From Kitasatospora kifunensis (GTDB taxonomy: Bacteria > Actinomycetota > Actinomycetes > Streptomycetales > Streptomycetaceae): 64,000 nucleotides of DNA. Under the pieces are notes generated by a model, which was given only the letters and a program-made list of their open reading frames with translations, had not been told where the DNA came from and made no database searches. This document shows positions 6,897-14,698 of the stretch, piece by piece; within the stretch, counting starts at the first letter, position 1, and each line of letters opens with the position of its first letter. The stretch covers positions 4,154,001 to 4,218,000 of the forward strand of contig NZ_JACHJV010000001.1 of NCBI RefSeq assembly GCF_014203855.1, written 5' to 3'. A program made the translations under genes and the position numbers.

Positions 6897-8959
6897 AGGG
6901 CTGCGGCTTCCTGGGACTTCTGCTCGGGCAGCACCGGCGTGAAGCCACGGCGTTCCATCAGCTGACCGCGCATGGCGATGACGGCCGGCGGGTATCCGAC
7001 ACCGGCCCTGCCCATGAGGAAGGCGCTCACGGGGCTGGCCCGCAGGTGGCCGGTGACGACCTGGTCGAGGATGCCGACGAGCACCTCGCTGGGGACGTTC
7101 CCGTCGAAGGCGGCCTGTGCCCACGCAGCGAAGAGGCGCTCGCAGGCGGCGGCCATGGTGGTGTCGGACAGGAGGTGACGCCAGCCCGCGACGAGTTCTT
7201 CGGTGACACGCGGATCCTGCTCGGCGTTCTGGACGAGTGTCCGGAGGACGCCCGGGCCCGGAGCGGGATCGATCAATGCAAGGAACGCGCGCCGCCCGGC
7301 ACCTGAGTCGCTCTGGGCGGTCCATCCGGTGACGGTGGTCCAAACCTCGGGTAGGAGCCGTGGATTGGCGGCCATGAGCCGGACTGCTTGCAGGGCGTCC
7401 CTGACCGCCGAGTCCTCGTCAGGCCGCCTGAGGATCCAACGCAGTCGCACCAAGGCCTGACGGGGGTATTTCACTGCGAAGGGACCCTGACAGACCAGGG
7501 CTGCGACTTGGGCGACTGCGGAGTCCGGGCTCTTGGCCCAGCGCTCGCGCAGCTCAGTTCTGACAGTGGCGCCGAAGGCCGGTTCCTGAGCGACTGTGGC
7601 AAGCATGCGTGCGGCCACCGCTCCCCGACTCAACGGGGCCGGTTCCTTGCTGGTCCCATTCAGTGGGCTGGGAAGAATGCTCAGATCCTGCTCGCTGACT
7701 GCCAGCTCGGCCAGCAGGTCGGCGATCCTTTCCAGGCGATCGGCACCTTCGCCACCAGAGGCGGTGATGGTCTTGAGCCACTCCTTGAGGGGCTCTTGCA
7801 CGTCCGCGATCTGGGTCCACACGTGGCGCAGCACGGCAGCGCCGTAGCCAGGGCGGTGAGCGAAGGACACCTTGTTGTCGCTGGTCTCCGCGCCGATGGC
7901 CAGCAGTCGACTGCCGAGGTCGAGCCCGGAGAGGATCCGGCGCACGTCGCTCTCCGCCTTCTCGCCGAGCAGTCGACGCGCGCCCTTCTGCACCGTGGCG
8001 GGACTGGCGCCCTCCAGGACGACGGCGGAGAGCAGCAGCGCGCGGTCCTCCGGGCTGTCGCGGCTGCTGTCGAAGACGTCCTTGATGCGGCTCGTCCAGC
8101 CCTCGAAGGTCTCGATCGCGTTCTCGAGGGACTTTGGACTGCCATCAGTAGCGGCCAGCAGTCGGGCAAGTCCCGCGGCATCAGCCGGGTGCATGCCTTC
8201 CTTGATCAGGTTCGCCAGACGGATCTCGCCCTCGGCTGGTTCGAAGGCGGGATCCAGCTGCTGGGCGAGATCAGAACGGTGGTGCAGTGCCGTCAAGTGA
8301 GTGGCGCACAGCAGGAACGGGGACGGTCGGACGGCATCGACAAGGTGCTCCGCGCTGGCTCCAACGGTTGGCCAACTGTCCCTGTCCGTGATGAGGATCA
8401 GGCAGGACCCGATGCCTGCCAATGTCCGCCCGTGACTGATCAGACGACTTGTGAGGTCCGCACGGTTCTTCCAGTCGCTGATCTCGGTGGAGACGTCCAG
8501 CAGGTAGCCGCAGTTAGCATCCGCCGGCAGCAAGTCAGGGTCTGGTGGATCCCAGTCCGGAGTGATCTGCTCCAGCCGGACCTGGGACTTGGGATCTGCG
8601 CGGCGCCGCCCCTCCGCGAAGAGGACCAAGGCCTTGACCGCCGCTCCCGACCGGCCGCTGCCGGGATCGCCAGCGATCACGGCCAGTCCGTGGCCCTTCA
8701 GCGCGATCACGTCGTGCAACTGGACTGCGATGGTCAGGGGTTGTCCCTGTGGGTCCACCTTCACCCATGCCTGCCGGGCCGAGCTGATCTCGGAAGGTGC
8801 GATCGGCCGCGTGGGCAGCAGACGTCGCTGGTGCAGGTGCAAGGTGGCGTCGCCACCCGCCTGGACCACCACCGCGTTGCGGTTGTTGTTGGCTCCGAAG
8901 CTCGGTGGCTGGACAGTGAACGGCGCACGTCCAGGCCCGCCATTCACGGGCGGTTCCAT
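6893..8959 (-). CDS. NLR/STAND-like P-loop ATPase with N-terminal RHIM-like amyloid motif
   Basis: This 688-residue protein begins with a disordered Gly/Pro/Asn tract, then NRNAVVVQAGGD at about residues 26-37. This matches the V-Q-x-G core of RHIM-like bacterial amyloid signalling sequences. A P-loop NTPase follows, with Walker A GDPGSGRS at 97-104 and a hydrophobic strand CGYLLDVSTEIS as the probable Walker B region. The rest is a long alpha-helical array that could be a sensor or superstructure domain. The upstream gene carries a matching motif at its C-terminus. Established models have ligand-triggered oligomerisation of the ATPase templating amyloid assembly of the effector. The start is ATG 8959 or the TTG at 8965 that overlaps the upstream stop. 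Confidence 0.8.
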   Translation of the reverse strand: MEPPVNGGPGRAPFTVQPPSFGANNNRNAVVVQAGGDATLHLHQRRLLPTRPIAPSEISSARQAWVKVDPQGQPLTIAVQLHDVIALKGHGLAVIAGDPGSGRSGAAVKALVLFAEGRRRADPKSQVRLEQITPDWDPPDPDLLPADANCGYLLDVSTEISDWKNRADLTSRLISHGRTLAGIGSCLILITDRDSWPTVGASAEHLVDAVRPSPFLLCATHLTALHHRSDLAQQLDPAFEPAEGEIRLANLIKEGMHPADAAGLARLLAATDGSPKSLENAIETFEGWTSRIKDVFDSSRDSPEDRALLLSAVVLEGASPATVQKGARRLLGEKAESDVRRILSGLDLGSRLLAIGAETSDNKVSFAHRPGYGAAVLRHVWTQIADVQEPLKEWLKTITASGGEGADRLERIADLLAELAVSEQDLSILPSPLNGTSKEPAPLSRGAVAARMLATVAQEPAFGATVRTELRERWAKSPDSAVAQVAALVCQGPFAVKYPRQALVRLRWILRRPDEDSAVRDALQAVRLMAANPRLLPEVWTTVTGWTAQSDSGAGRRAFLALIDPAPGPGVLRTLVQNAEQDPRVTEELVAGWRHLLSDTTMAAACERLFAAWAQAAFDGNVPSEVLVGILDQVVTGHLRASPVSAFLMGRAGVGYPPAVIAMRGQLMERRGFTPVLPEQKSQEAAAL

Positions 8960-8961
8960 GG

Positions 8962-9411
8962 TCAACTCGAGCTGCGCGGGGCGCCGTTGTTGATGCCACC
9001 GCCCGCGTTGACGTTGCCCCGAGCCTGAACGACGACGCTATTGGTGTTGAAGTTCGCGTTCATCGTTCCCGCCCCGTCCGGTTCCGAGTCCACAGCACGA
9101 GTGGCAGCCAGAAGGTCCCTGAGATCCTCGGCAGCCTCGGGGTAGAGCTCGAGGTAGGCCGGCAGTTGCCGCATCCAGCGCTCGTGCAGCGCCTGCTGCG
9201 CGAGGGCTCGAACCTCGGGGTCGGCGGATTCCAGTTCCTCGTGCGCGGCATCCAGCAGCGCCATCTGGCGGTTCAAGGACTGCGTCCCGTCCCGGTGGAA
9301 GAACCGGGCGACTGCCTCGCGCAGACTCTGCCAGCCGGAGCGCACCGCCTCCGCAACCAGGATGTTGGACGCCTCGGCAGCCAATGCCACCACGTCCAGT
9401 TCGCTTCCCAT
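8962..9411 (-). CDS. Small helical protein with C-terminal RHIM-like amyloid motif (putative Bell-type effector)
   Basis: The product has 149 residues. Residues 1-105 are alpha-helical (VVALAAEASNILVAEAVRSG, SLREAVARFFHRDG, then two helices with EVRALAQQALHERW). This is the size and character of the N-terminal effector-like domains found beside NLR proteins in Streptomyces. An Asn-rich linker leads to NTNSVVVQARGNVNAGG at about 122-138, which shares the VVVQAxG core with the N-terminus of the ATPase encoded next. The start at 9411 has a GGGGGAA ribosome site, and an in-frame ATG at 9480 lacks one. First gene of a four-gene overlapped operon. The toxic or membrane-acting role is inference. Confidence 0.75.
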   Translation of the reverse strand: MGSELDVVALAAEASNILVAEAVRSGWQSLREAVARFFHRDGTQSLNRQMALLDAAHEELESADPEVRALAQQALHERWMRQLPAYLELYPEAAEDLRDLLAATRAVDSEPDGAGTMNANFNTNSVVVQARGNVNAGGGINNGAPRSSS

Positions 9412-9995
9412 GCTGTTCCCCCGTCCATCCGGATCAACAACGCAGCACACAGAATGCGAACACGGCGTGATCCTTCGCAAGCGGAACGTGCTGAATAGGC
9501 TGGAACGGGCCGCCCTCTTCGGACTGGCTCTCCCACCGCGCTGCCCCGACTCGTTCGAACGCTGCGAGGAGGGTCGGCACGCCCACTACGCAGAACCGTT
9601 GCCTCGATCGGAAGATCGCTGTTTGATTTGGCGGCTCGCAGCCCCACCGCCAGCGGGCCAGTCGTGATTGGCGGGAACTCACCCATCGCAACAGGCGGGT
9701 GCAGCTCCATGCCGCGCGGGCGTCGCCTCGGTACGACTGGTCGTGATCGTCGATGGCGAACTGGCCGTCAGGTCTGTGAACGAGGCGCTCGGCGTGAGAG
9801 GCTGAGGGCGAAGGCGAATCCTCCATGAGCCCGCGAGCGGGCGCTGATCGAGGGACCTGATCAGGCCGTGCCAGATCCGTGCCAGAACCGGCGGTGAAGG
9901 ACAGTCGGCAGCGGTTGGAACTGGACCCGCCACGAACCCGCCTGATCAGATATCGCCCCAGGTCAGAGGCCGTTTTTGGCCGGAAGGACCAAGGA
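9412..9995. other. Non-coding end of the island, with operon promoter region
   Basis: No convincing gene is seen here on either strand. The first 70 bases must hold the promoter of the minus-strand amyloid-motif operon (a TTGCGA and a CATTCT box 18 bases apart are possible). The rest leads to the tRNA scar and holds the paired repeats at 9866-9886. Short frames on both strands show no domain and lack ribosome sites. Confidence 0.5.
9866..9886 (+). repeat. Paired direct repeat CCGTGCCAGA, possible integrase arm sites
   Basis: CCGTGCCAGA occurs at 9866-9875 and again at 9877-9886, one helical turn apart. It lies about 110 bases from the tRNA-derived junction. Tyrosine integrases bind short direct repeats at this kind of distance from the crossover core, so these may be arm-type sites. 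That reading is inference. Confidence 0.4.
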
Positions 9996-10039
9996 TTCCC
10001 AAGCTTATAGCGCGAGTTCGATTCTCGTCGCCCGCTCCA
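9996..10039 (+). other. 3' half of tRNA-Gly(CCC), integration (att) scar
   Basis: The stretch reads as the 3' half of a tRNA-Gly. It has anticodon loop TTCCCAA (CCC at 9998-10000), a T arm GCGAG-TTCGATT-CTCGT at 10012-10028, acceptor 3' strand CGCCCGC, discriminator T and an encoded CCA at 10037-10039. The DNA 5' of 9996 has no acceptor (GCGGGCG would be needed), D arm or matching anticodon stem, so this is not a full tRNA. A 3' tRNA fragment followed by a terminator is what tRNA-targeting integrases leave at the far end of an inserted element. The element should lie to the left. Confidence 0.8.
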
Positions 10040-10042
10040 GTG

Positions 10043-10073
10043 CAGAGCCCCAGGTCAATGGCCTGGGGCTCTG
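10043..10073 (+). terminator. Terminator hairpin of the original tRNA-Gly gene
   Basis: A perfect 12-bp stem (CAGAGCCCCAGG and complement) with a 7-base loop and a T-rich tail (TTGTTTCC) starts four bases after the encoded CCA. Its position shows that the sequence right of 10039 is the native chromosomal flank. Confidence 0.7.
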
Positions 10074-10128
10074 TTGTTTCCGGACCAACCCGTGCGTGCC
10101 GGTGGTCAGCTCGCGTGATGTGGTGCCG

Positions 10129-10815
10129 TTACCGACTCACGCCGGCCAGTTGGCTGCCGCCTGAACTGGCTATCTCGGCGAGGAGGAGTGGGTCGGTGCC
10201 GACGACCACGGGGTGGCCTACTGCGCGTAGGAGGTCGAGGTCGGTGGCGTGGTCGCCGTAGGCCGAGCAGTGGGTTGGGTCCAGGCCGTGGGTGTGGGCC
10301 CAGGTGCGGGCGGAGGTGGCTTTGGCGGGGCCGATCATGGGGTGGGACACCTCGCCGGTGAGGTGGCCGTTGGCGATCAGTTGTGGGGTGCCCAGGGCCT
10401 CGTGGGCGCCCAGGTGGTGGGCGATCGGGTCCAGGCAGGGGAAGAAGGAGCCGGAGACCAGCACCACTTGGTCTCCCGCGGCCAGGTGGTGGCGCAGCGC
10501 CTGGACTCCTGGGGGGTGGAAGAAGTCCGGGTCGGCCAGCTGCCGTTCGAACCACTGCTCGCCCTGCCTGGTCAACTCGGCCACTGAGGCACCGGCGTAG
10601 AGCCGGTAGTAGGCGCGGTTGACGTCCTCGCGCGCGGTGCCCCGGGCGGCGAGTTGCTGGAGGTCGGCGCGGGCCTGGCGGTAGAGCTGTGGGGGGTGGC
10701 CGGTGGCGGCGAGGTGGAACTCCAGGAAGCTGAACATCGTCTTGGCGGTCACCAGCGTCTCGTCGACGTCGAAGAAGGCTGCCGCACCGGATAGTTGGGG
10801 CATCGCAGGGCTCAT
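10129..10815 (-). CDS. HAD-IB family phosphatase (phosphoserine-phosphatase-like)
   Basis: This 228-residue protein carries all four HAD motifs: FDVDETLV (nucleophile and acid Asp) near residues 15-22, LVSGSFF near 118-124, a Lys in GPAKATSA, and YGDHATDLDLL near 185-195. It removes phosphate from a small molecule or forms part of an acyl/phosphate processing step. It lies one base past the stop of the MaoC gene in the string HAD, MaoC, SDR, KAS III-like, AfsA-like. In gamma-butyrolactone pathways the AfsA product is a phosphorylated butenolide that needs a phosphatase, so this enzyme is a good candidate for that role here (inference). Confidence 0.85.
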   Translation of the reverse strand: MSPAMPQLSGAAAFFDVDETLVTAKTMFSFLEFHLAATGHPPQLYRQARADLQQLAARGTAREDVNRAYYRLYAGASVAELTRQGEQWFERQLADPDFFHPPGVQALRHHLAAGDQVVLVSGSFFPCLDPIAHHLGAHEALGTPQLIANGHLTGEVSHPMIGPAKATSARTWAHTHGLDPTHCSAYGDHATDLDLLRAVGHPVVVGTDPLLLAEIASSGGSQLAGVSR

Positions 10816-10816
10816 T

Positions 10817-11275
10817 TCAGGACGGCGGCAGGAACAGGGCGATGGACTCGGCCACGCAGCCGGGCCTGGCCTGGCCGTCGACCTCGACGGTGACCCGCAC
10901 CCGGGCCCGCAGGCCCCGGCCGGTGTCGACCGTCTCGAGCAGTTCGGCGACGCCCCGGATCCGGGAGCCGACCGGCACGGGCCCGGGGAAGCGCACCGTG
11001 TCGAGGCCGTAGTTCACCCCGGCCGCCGCGCCGTCGATCCGGTAGATCTCGGCGCAGAGCGCCGGGAGCAGCGAGAGCGTGAGGTAGCCGTGGGCCACGG
11101 TGGTGCCGAACGGACCGTCCACCGCCCGGGCCGGATCGGTGTGGATCCACTGGTGGTCGTCGGTGGCCTGCGCGAAGGCGTCCACCCGCTGCTGGGTGAC
11201 GGTCCGCCAGTCGCTGCTGCCGAGGACGGAGCCCTGCGCGGCGGTGAAGGCCTCCAGGGTGGGAAAGACGCGCAT
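10817..11275 (-). CDS. MaoC-family (R)-enoyl-CoA hydratase/dehydratase
   Basis: This 152-residue single hotdog protein has the hydratase-2 motif: D and H in ATDDHQWIHTDPARA (about 37-51), followed by GPFGTTVAHGYLTLSL. These carry the catalytic Asp/His pair and the conserved glycines of MaoC-like enoyl hydratases. The family hydrates trans-2-enoyl thioesters or runs the reverse dehydration. It sits between an SDR and a HAD phosphatase gene with short spacers, so a reduce/dehydrate pair acting on a beta-ketoacyl chain is likely. Length is normal for the family. Confidence 0.88.
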   Translation of the reverse strand: MRVFPTLEAFTAAQGSVLGSSDWRTVTQQRVDAFAQATDDHQWIHTDPARAVDGPFGTTVAHGYLTLSLLPALCAEIYRIDGAAAGVNYGLDTVRFPGPVPVGSRIRGVAELLETVDTGRGLRARVRVTVEVDGQARPGCVAESIALFLPPS

Positions 11276-11305
11276 GAGTTCTCCTATTGCGGTCCTGATC
11301 GGCGG

Positions 11306-12118
11306 TCAGATGGACACGTAGCCGCCGTCGACGGGCAGGGCGGTGCCGGTGACGTACGAGCTGGCGCGGCTCGCGAGGTAGAGCAGGGCGCCGTCCAGTT
11401 CGTCCAGGGTGCCCTCGCGGCCCATCGGGGTCCGCTGGTTGATCCAGTTCCGGCCGGACTCGGTGTCGAGCATCTCCGCGGTCAGCTCCGAGCGGAACCA
11501 GCCGGGGCAGATCGCGTTGACCCGCACCCCGCGGCGCGCCCACTGGGCGGCCAGTTCGCGGGTCAGGTTGAGCACTCCGCCCTTGCTCGCGGCGTACGCG
11601 GCCTGCGGCAGTGTGCCGCTGGCCACCAGCCCGTAGATGGAGGCGATGTTGACGATCGCCCCGGTCCCCTGCGCGAGCATCTGCGCGCCGGCCAGCTGGC
11701 TGAGGGCGAAGACCGAGGTCAGGTTGATGTCCACCAGCGCCGCGAAGCCCGCCAGTTGCTCCCGTTCGGCCCGCACCACCTGGGACGAGCCGGCGTTGTT
11801 GACCAGTACGTCGATCCGGCCGAGCCGCTCGACGACGGCCGTCACCAGCCGCTCGCGGTCCTCGGGCACGGTGACGTCGCAGGGGATCACCAGGCTGCCG
11901 GGGCAGTCCTCGGCCACCGCCTTCAGCTGCTCGGGCCGGCGGGCCGTCAGCACGACGCGGGCGCCGGCCGCGGCCAGTACCCGGGCGAAGCGGGCGCCGA
12001 GTCCGCTGGAGGCGCCGGTGACCAGGGCGACCTGGCCGTCGAGCCGGAAGAGCGCCGCAGGATCGGCGCTCGGAGCGTCGAGCGGGGGCGGGGGCGGGGT
12101 GGTCGTGGTGGCGGTCAT
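11306..12118 (-). CDS. SDR-family oxidoreductase (FabG-like)
   Basis: This 270-residue short-chain dehydrogenase has a proline-rich N-terminal tail, the NAD(P)-binding TGASSGLG near residue 34, NNAG, the serine of NIASIYG and the YAASK catalytic pair. C-terminal GTALPVDGGY is typical of FabG-type enzymes. The start ATG at 12118 forms a TGATG overlap with the KAS III-like gene, so both are co-translated. Expected role: reduction of a beta-keto group on a thioester or an alcohol/ketone interconversion in the pathway of this gene string. Confidence 0.88.
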   Translation of the reverse strand: MTATTTTPPPPPLDAPSADPAALFRLDGQVALVTGASSGLGARFARVLAAAGARVVLTARRPEQLKAVAEDCPGSLVIPCDVTVPEDRERLVTAVVERLGRIDVLVNNAGSSQVVRAEREQLAGFAALVDINLTSVFALSQLAGAQMLAQGTGAIVNIASIYGLVASGTLPQAAYAASKGGVLNLTRELAAQWARRGVRVNAICPGWFRSELTAEMLDTESGRNWINQRTPMGREGTLDELDGALLYLASRASSYVTGTALPVDGGYVSI

Positions 12119-13143
12119 CAGGCCACCTCCACCACGGCGCAGGTCCAGGTGAAGCCGGCGCCCGCGCTGAGCAGGACGACGAGGTCGCCGGGCTCCAGCG
12201 TGCCGGCGGCCAGCAGGTCGGTGAGGCTCGCCATCGGGTCGCCGGCGCCCAGGTGGCCGGTGCCGCTGCCGAGGTCCACGATCGGCGCGGCACAGACCTC
12301 GCGGAACGCGGGCTCGTACGCGCCGGTCAGCACGTGTCCGGCCAGTCGGGGCAGGGCGGCGGCCCGGAACCTCGGGTCGTCGGGGCGCAGACCCGCGTCC
12401 TCCAGCGAGCGGCTGACCACGGTGGTGACGGCCGAGTGCGCCGCCTCGCCGAAGTCGACGCCCGGGCGCCCGGTCATGAACTCCTTCTTCGACTGGCGCG
12501 GTTGAAGGGTCTTCACCCCGCTCATCGGGGCCGGGCTGAACGGCGCGTCGCCCCGGTGCATCGCCTCGAGTTCGGAGGCGGCGACGCTGGCGGAGGCCAG
12601 CAGCCGGACCGACGGGCCGTACGGCGCCCGGGTGAGCAGCACCGAGGTGGCGCCGTCGCCGTAGGCGATGCCCAGGTCGCCGCCCCAGCGGTCGAAGCCG
12701 GGCGGCGGGTAGCAGTCGGCCGTGGTGATCAGCGCGCTGTGGATCTTCGGGTCGACGATCATGTCGCGGGCGGCCTGGTCGATGGCCGACATCCCGCCGT
12801 TGCACATCTGCTGGACGCCGACCGGCAGCGCCTTGAAGGCGCCGAGGCGGTCCGCGAGGTAGTGCGCGGGGCACCAGAACTCGTGGCCCTGGTGGTACGT
12901 CCAGGCGTGCAGGATCCGGCCGAGCTTCTCGCCGGTCAGGCCGGCGGCCGCCAGGGTCAGCGCGGCCGACTGCTCGGCCAGCTCCACCGGCGACAACTCG
13001 CTGACCCGCATCCCGGAGTAGCGGTAGCGCTCGGCGTTGTACTCGCTGATCAGCCCCTCCGCGACGGCCTCGGCGGCGGTCTGGACGTGCTCGCCGAGCA
13101 CGGTGGCCGGTGCGCTCAGGTAGAGCGGCAGATCAAAGCGCAT
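12118..13143 (-). CDS. KAS III-like protein, possibly an acyltransferase of the CerJ type
   Basis: This 341-residue thiolase-fold protein has the nucleophile C114 in VGVQQMCNGG. The usual KAS III tail WFxPHQAN and GNT is replaced by LPRLAGHVL and GTGHLGAGDPMA. An Asp thus sits where FabH has its Asn. CerJ-like and ChlB3-like KAS III homologues, which transfer acyl groups to hydroxyls or carrier proteins instead of condensing, show the same Cys/His/Asp pattern. The start is ATG 13143 with a TTGGAG site. The gene overlaps the AfsA-like gene by 11 bases and the SDR by one. Either acyl transfer or a non-standard condensation is possible. Confidence 0.8.
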   Translation of the reverse strand: MRFDLPLYLSAPATVLGEHVQTAAEAVAEGLISEYNAERYRYSGMRVSELSPVELAEQSAALTLAAAGLTGEKLGRILHAWTYHQGHEFWCPAHYLADRLGAFKALPVGVQQMCNGGMSAIDQAARDMIVDPKIHSALITTADCYPPPGFDRWGGDLGIAYGDGATSVLLTRAPYGPSVRLLASASVAASELEAMHRGDAPFSPAPMSGVKTLQPRQSKKEFMTGRPGVDFGEAAHSAVTTVVSRSLEDAGLRPDDPRFRAAALPRLAGHVLTGAYEPAFREVCAAPIVDLGSGTGHLGAGDPMASLTDLLAAGTLEPGDLVVLLSAGAGFTWTCAVVEVA

Positions 13144-14170
13144 CGTGGGCTCCAAGGGTGTCCTGCGGCCAGCCGACGGTGAGGCCGAGGCGGACCTGGA
13201 TACGGGCGACGGTCTGGTTCGACTGCAGCAGCGACACCGCGATCAGCTTGCCGCCGTCCGCGGCGGCGGCGTCGTCGTCCGGGACGAGGCAGGCCTGCAC
13301 GAGGAGGTCGGAGTCCAGCTCGGCGAAGCGCAGGTAGGTGGCGGTGATCTGCTGCAGGAAGAGCTTCGCGGGCGCCTGCCCGAACCGCTCGCCGAGCAGG
13401 AACACGGCGGCCTGGCGGGCTGCCTCCATCATCACCGGACCGGGGACGTGGTCCTGCGGGTGGTCGAACATGCTGCGGTGCGCGACCGGCACGTGCAGCC
13501 GCGCGACCACGGTGTCCTCGGTGTCGCGCACGTCGCGCAGCACCACGTTCTCGGCGTGCTCGCGGCCCACCAGGTGCGGGCGGACCGGGGCGGCCGGGCC
13601 ACCGGTGGGCAGCGTGTCGGAGTACGGCGGCGGAGTCGTCCGGTGGCTCATGCGCAGCCCCTGGTAGATGTCGTTGGGACGCAGCGCGGTGTCGACCGAG
13701 ACGGTGCCCACGCTCCGCCCGCCGACCAGCACCTCGACGTCGTGCACGACCCGGGCCGTCACCCCGTCGTACAGCTTCTCCAGCGCGACCTTGCCGAGCA
13801 GGGTGAGCTCGGGCACCCCGCCGTCGGCGAGCAGCGGCAGCGGGTCGGTGATCTCCATCCGGCACTCGGCGGTGATGGACTTGGTGTCGTGCGAGGCGCC
13901 GTGCTGCAGGTGCATCGCACAGAGCAGCATCTGCCGCACGCTCTCGAAGACCGCGAGCGGGTCGTGCAGCTCGGGGCGGCCGGTGTGGTCGCCGTAGTAG
14001 GAGTGTGCGGGCGGCAGTTGGGCCGCGGCCTCGAAGGTGGTCGAGTCGATCGTGCGGAAGTCGGTGAGGAAGACCTCGGCGATCGCGGCCCGGTGGACCA
14101 GGTGCCGGTCGATGGTGCGCCGCGTGCTGAGGTCGGCGGTCGGATCCGTACGGACGTCGAGCGTGGTCAT
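13133..14170 (-). CDS. AfsA-family double-hotdog protein (gamma-butyrolactone-synthase-like), copy 1
   Basis: This 345-residue protein has two AfsA hotdog repeats. The first holds LPPAHSYYGDHT and LHDPLAVFESVRQ (residues about 60-90). The second holds VAHRSMFDHPQDHVPGPVMM and MEAARQAA (about 225-260). AfsA condenses a beta-ketoacyl thioester with dihydroxyacetone phosphate to give the butenolide precursor of A-factor-type molecules. Other members act in secondary metabolism. ATG 14170 has a CTGGAG site. First gene of a five-gene overlapping string. A second family member lies at 20340-21371. Whether it makes a signal or part of a product cannot be told from sequence. Confidence 0.85.
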   Translation of the reverse strand: MTTLDVRTDPTADLSTRRTIDRHLVHRAAIAEVFLTDFRTIDSTTFEAAAQLPPAHSYYGDHTGRPELHDPLAVFESVRQMLLCAMHLQHGASHDTKSITAECRMEITDPLPLLADGGVPELTLLGKVALEKLYDGVTARVVHDVEVLVGGRSVGTVSVDTALRPNDIYQGLRMSHRTTPPPYSDTLPTGGPAAPVRPHLVGREHAENVVLRDVRDTEDTVVARLHVPVAHRSMFDHPQDHVPGPVMMEAARQAAVFLLGERFGQAPAKLFLQQITATYLRFAELDSDLLVQACLVPDDDAAAADGGKLIAVSLLQSNQTVARIQVRLGLTVGWPQDTLGAHDAL

Positions 14171-14515
14171 CACTGCTCCAGGAGGTCGGGAAGGCCGGGT
14201 CGGCGGCCTCGGCTTCGGGGCGGCGCCCGGGGGCGGGGCCGGGGGGAACGGCCCCGGCCCCGGCGGGGCCGGCTGCGCAGCGGTCGGGTGGGGTGGGGTG
14301 GGAGGTGGCTGCGCACCGGTCGGGTGGGGCGGGGAGCCGATGGGTGTCGGCTCCGGGTCTCGCGCGGGGGTGGGGGTGGGGAAGGGGCGGCCGGTCGAGG
14401 CGGTGGGGGCGGCGCAGTGGGATACGCCGGTGGGGGTCACCGCAACGGCGCGGCCCCGGGCTAGGGGGAGCGCCCGGGGCCGCGTGCCGGATTCGGCCCT
14501 GGAGCCGGGTGCGGC
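14171..14515. other. G-rich intergenic stretch with quadruplex-forming run
   Basis: No gene is seen. The plus strand is a chain of G tracts. At 14286-14302 it reads G3-T-G4-T-G4-T-G3, a textbook four-tract G-quadruplex pattern, and more G runs follow near 14366-14380. The stretch should also hold the promoter of the AfsA string at its left end and the terminator of the tautomerase gene at its right end. Confidence 0.55.
14449..14484 (-). terminator. Hairpin after tautomerase gene 1
   Basis: A perfect 12-bp stem (CGCGGCCCCGGG and complement) with a 12-base loop lies about 31 to 67 bases past the stop codon at 14516. Confidence 0.55.
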
Positions 14516-14698
14516 TCAGCTGTCGGCGATGAGCTTGCCCGCGGCGCTCCAGCTCTCCGCCGGGGTCTCCTGGATCCAGACCTGCACGGTCTCGGCCGGC
14601 AGCTCGTAGGCCTCGACGAAGGCGTCGGTGATGCGGGCGACCAGGTCGCGCTTCTTCTCGATGTCGCGCGGGCCCTGGAGAACGGTCACAACAGGCAT
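14516..14698 (-). CDS. 4-oxalocrotonate tautomerase family protein, copy 1
   Basis: This 60-residue protein starts MPVVTVLQG. Removal of Met exposes the catalytic Pro-1 of the 4-OT family, and an Arg follows about ten residues later. Length is exactly that of the family, whose members form hexamers or dimers and catalyse keto-enol tautomerisation or related proton transfers. The protein differs from the copy at 15052-15234 at a single position (V3 to I), and the DNA differs at about seven of 183 bases. In this cluster it would isomerise an unsaturated or beta-keto intermediate. Confidence 0.88.
   Translation of the reverse strand: MPVVTVLQGPRDIEKKRDLVARITDAFVEAYELPAETVQVWIQETPAESWSAAGKLIADS

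Noticed and set aside
7388..9028. Plus-strand frame of about 546 codons across the ATPase gene
   Set aside because: No ribosome site or domain. The minus-strand ATPase has Walker A and operon overlaps.
9434..9826. Minus-strand frame of about 130 codons upstream of the amyloid-motif operon
   Set aside because: No ribosome site at its start, no recognised domain, and it runs through the expected promoter. It could be a remnant, but support is too weak.
9965..10039. A complete tRNA gene
   Set aside because: The 3' half matches tRNA-Gly(CCC), but no acceptor, D arm or anticodon 5' strand is present upstream.
10703..12505. Plus-strand frame of about 600 codons opposite the MaoC, SDR and KAS genes
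   Set aside because: Composition is that of an antisense frame and the minus-strand genes have complete family motifs.
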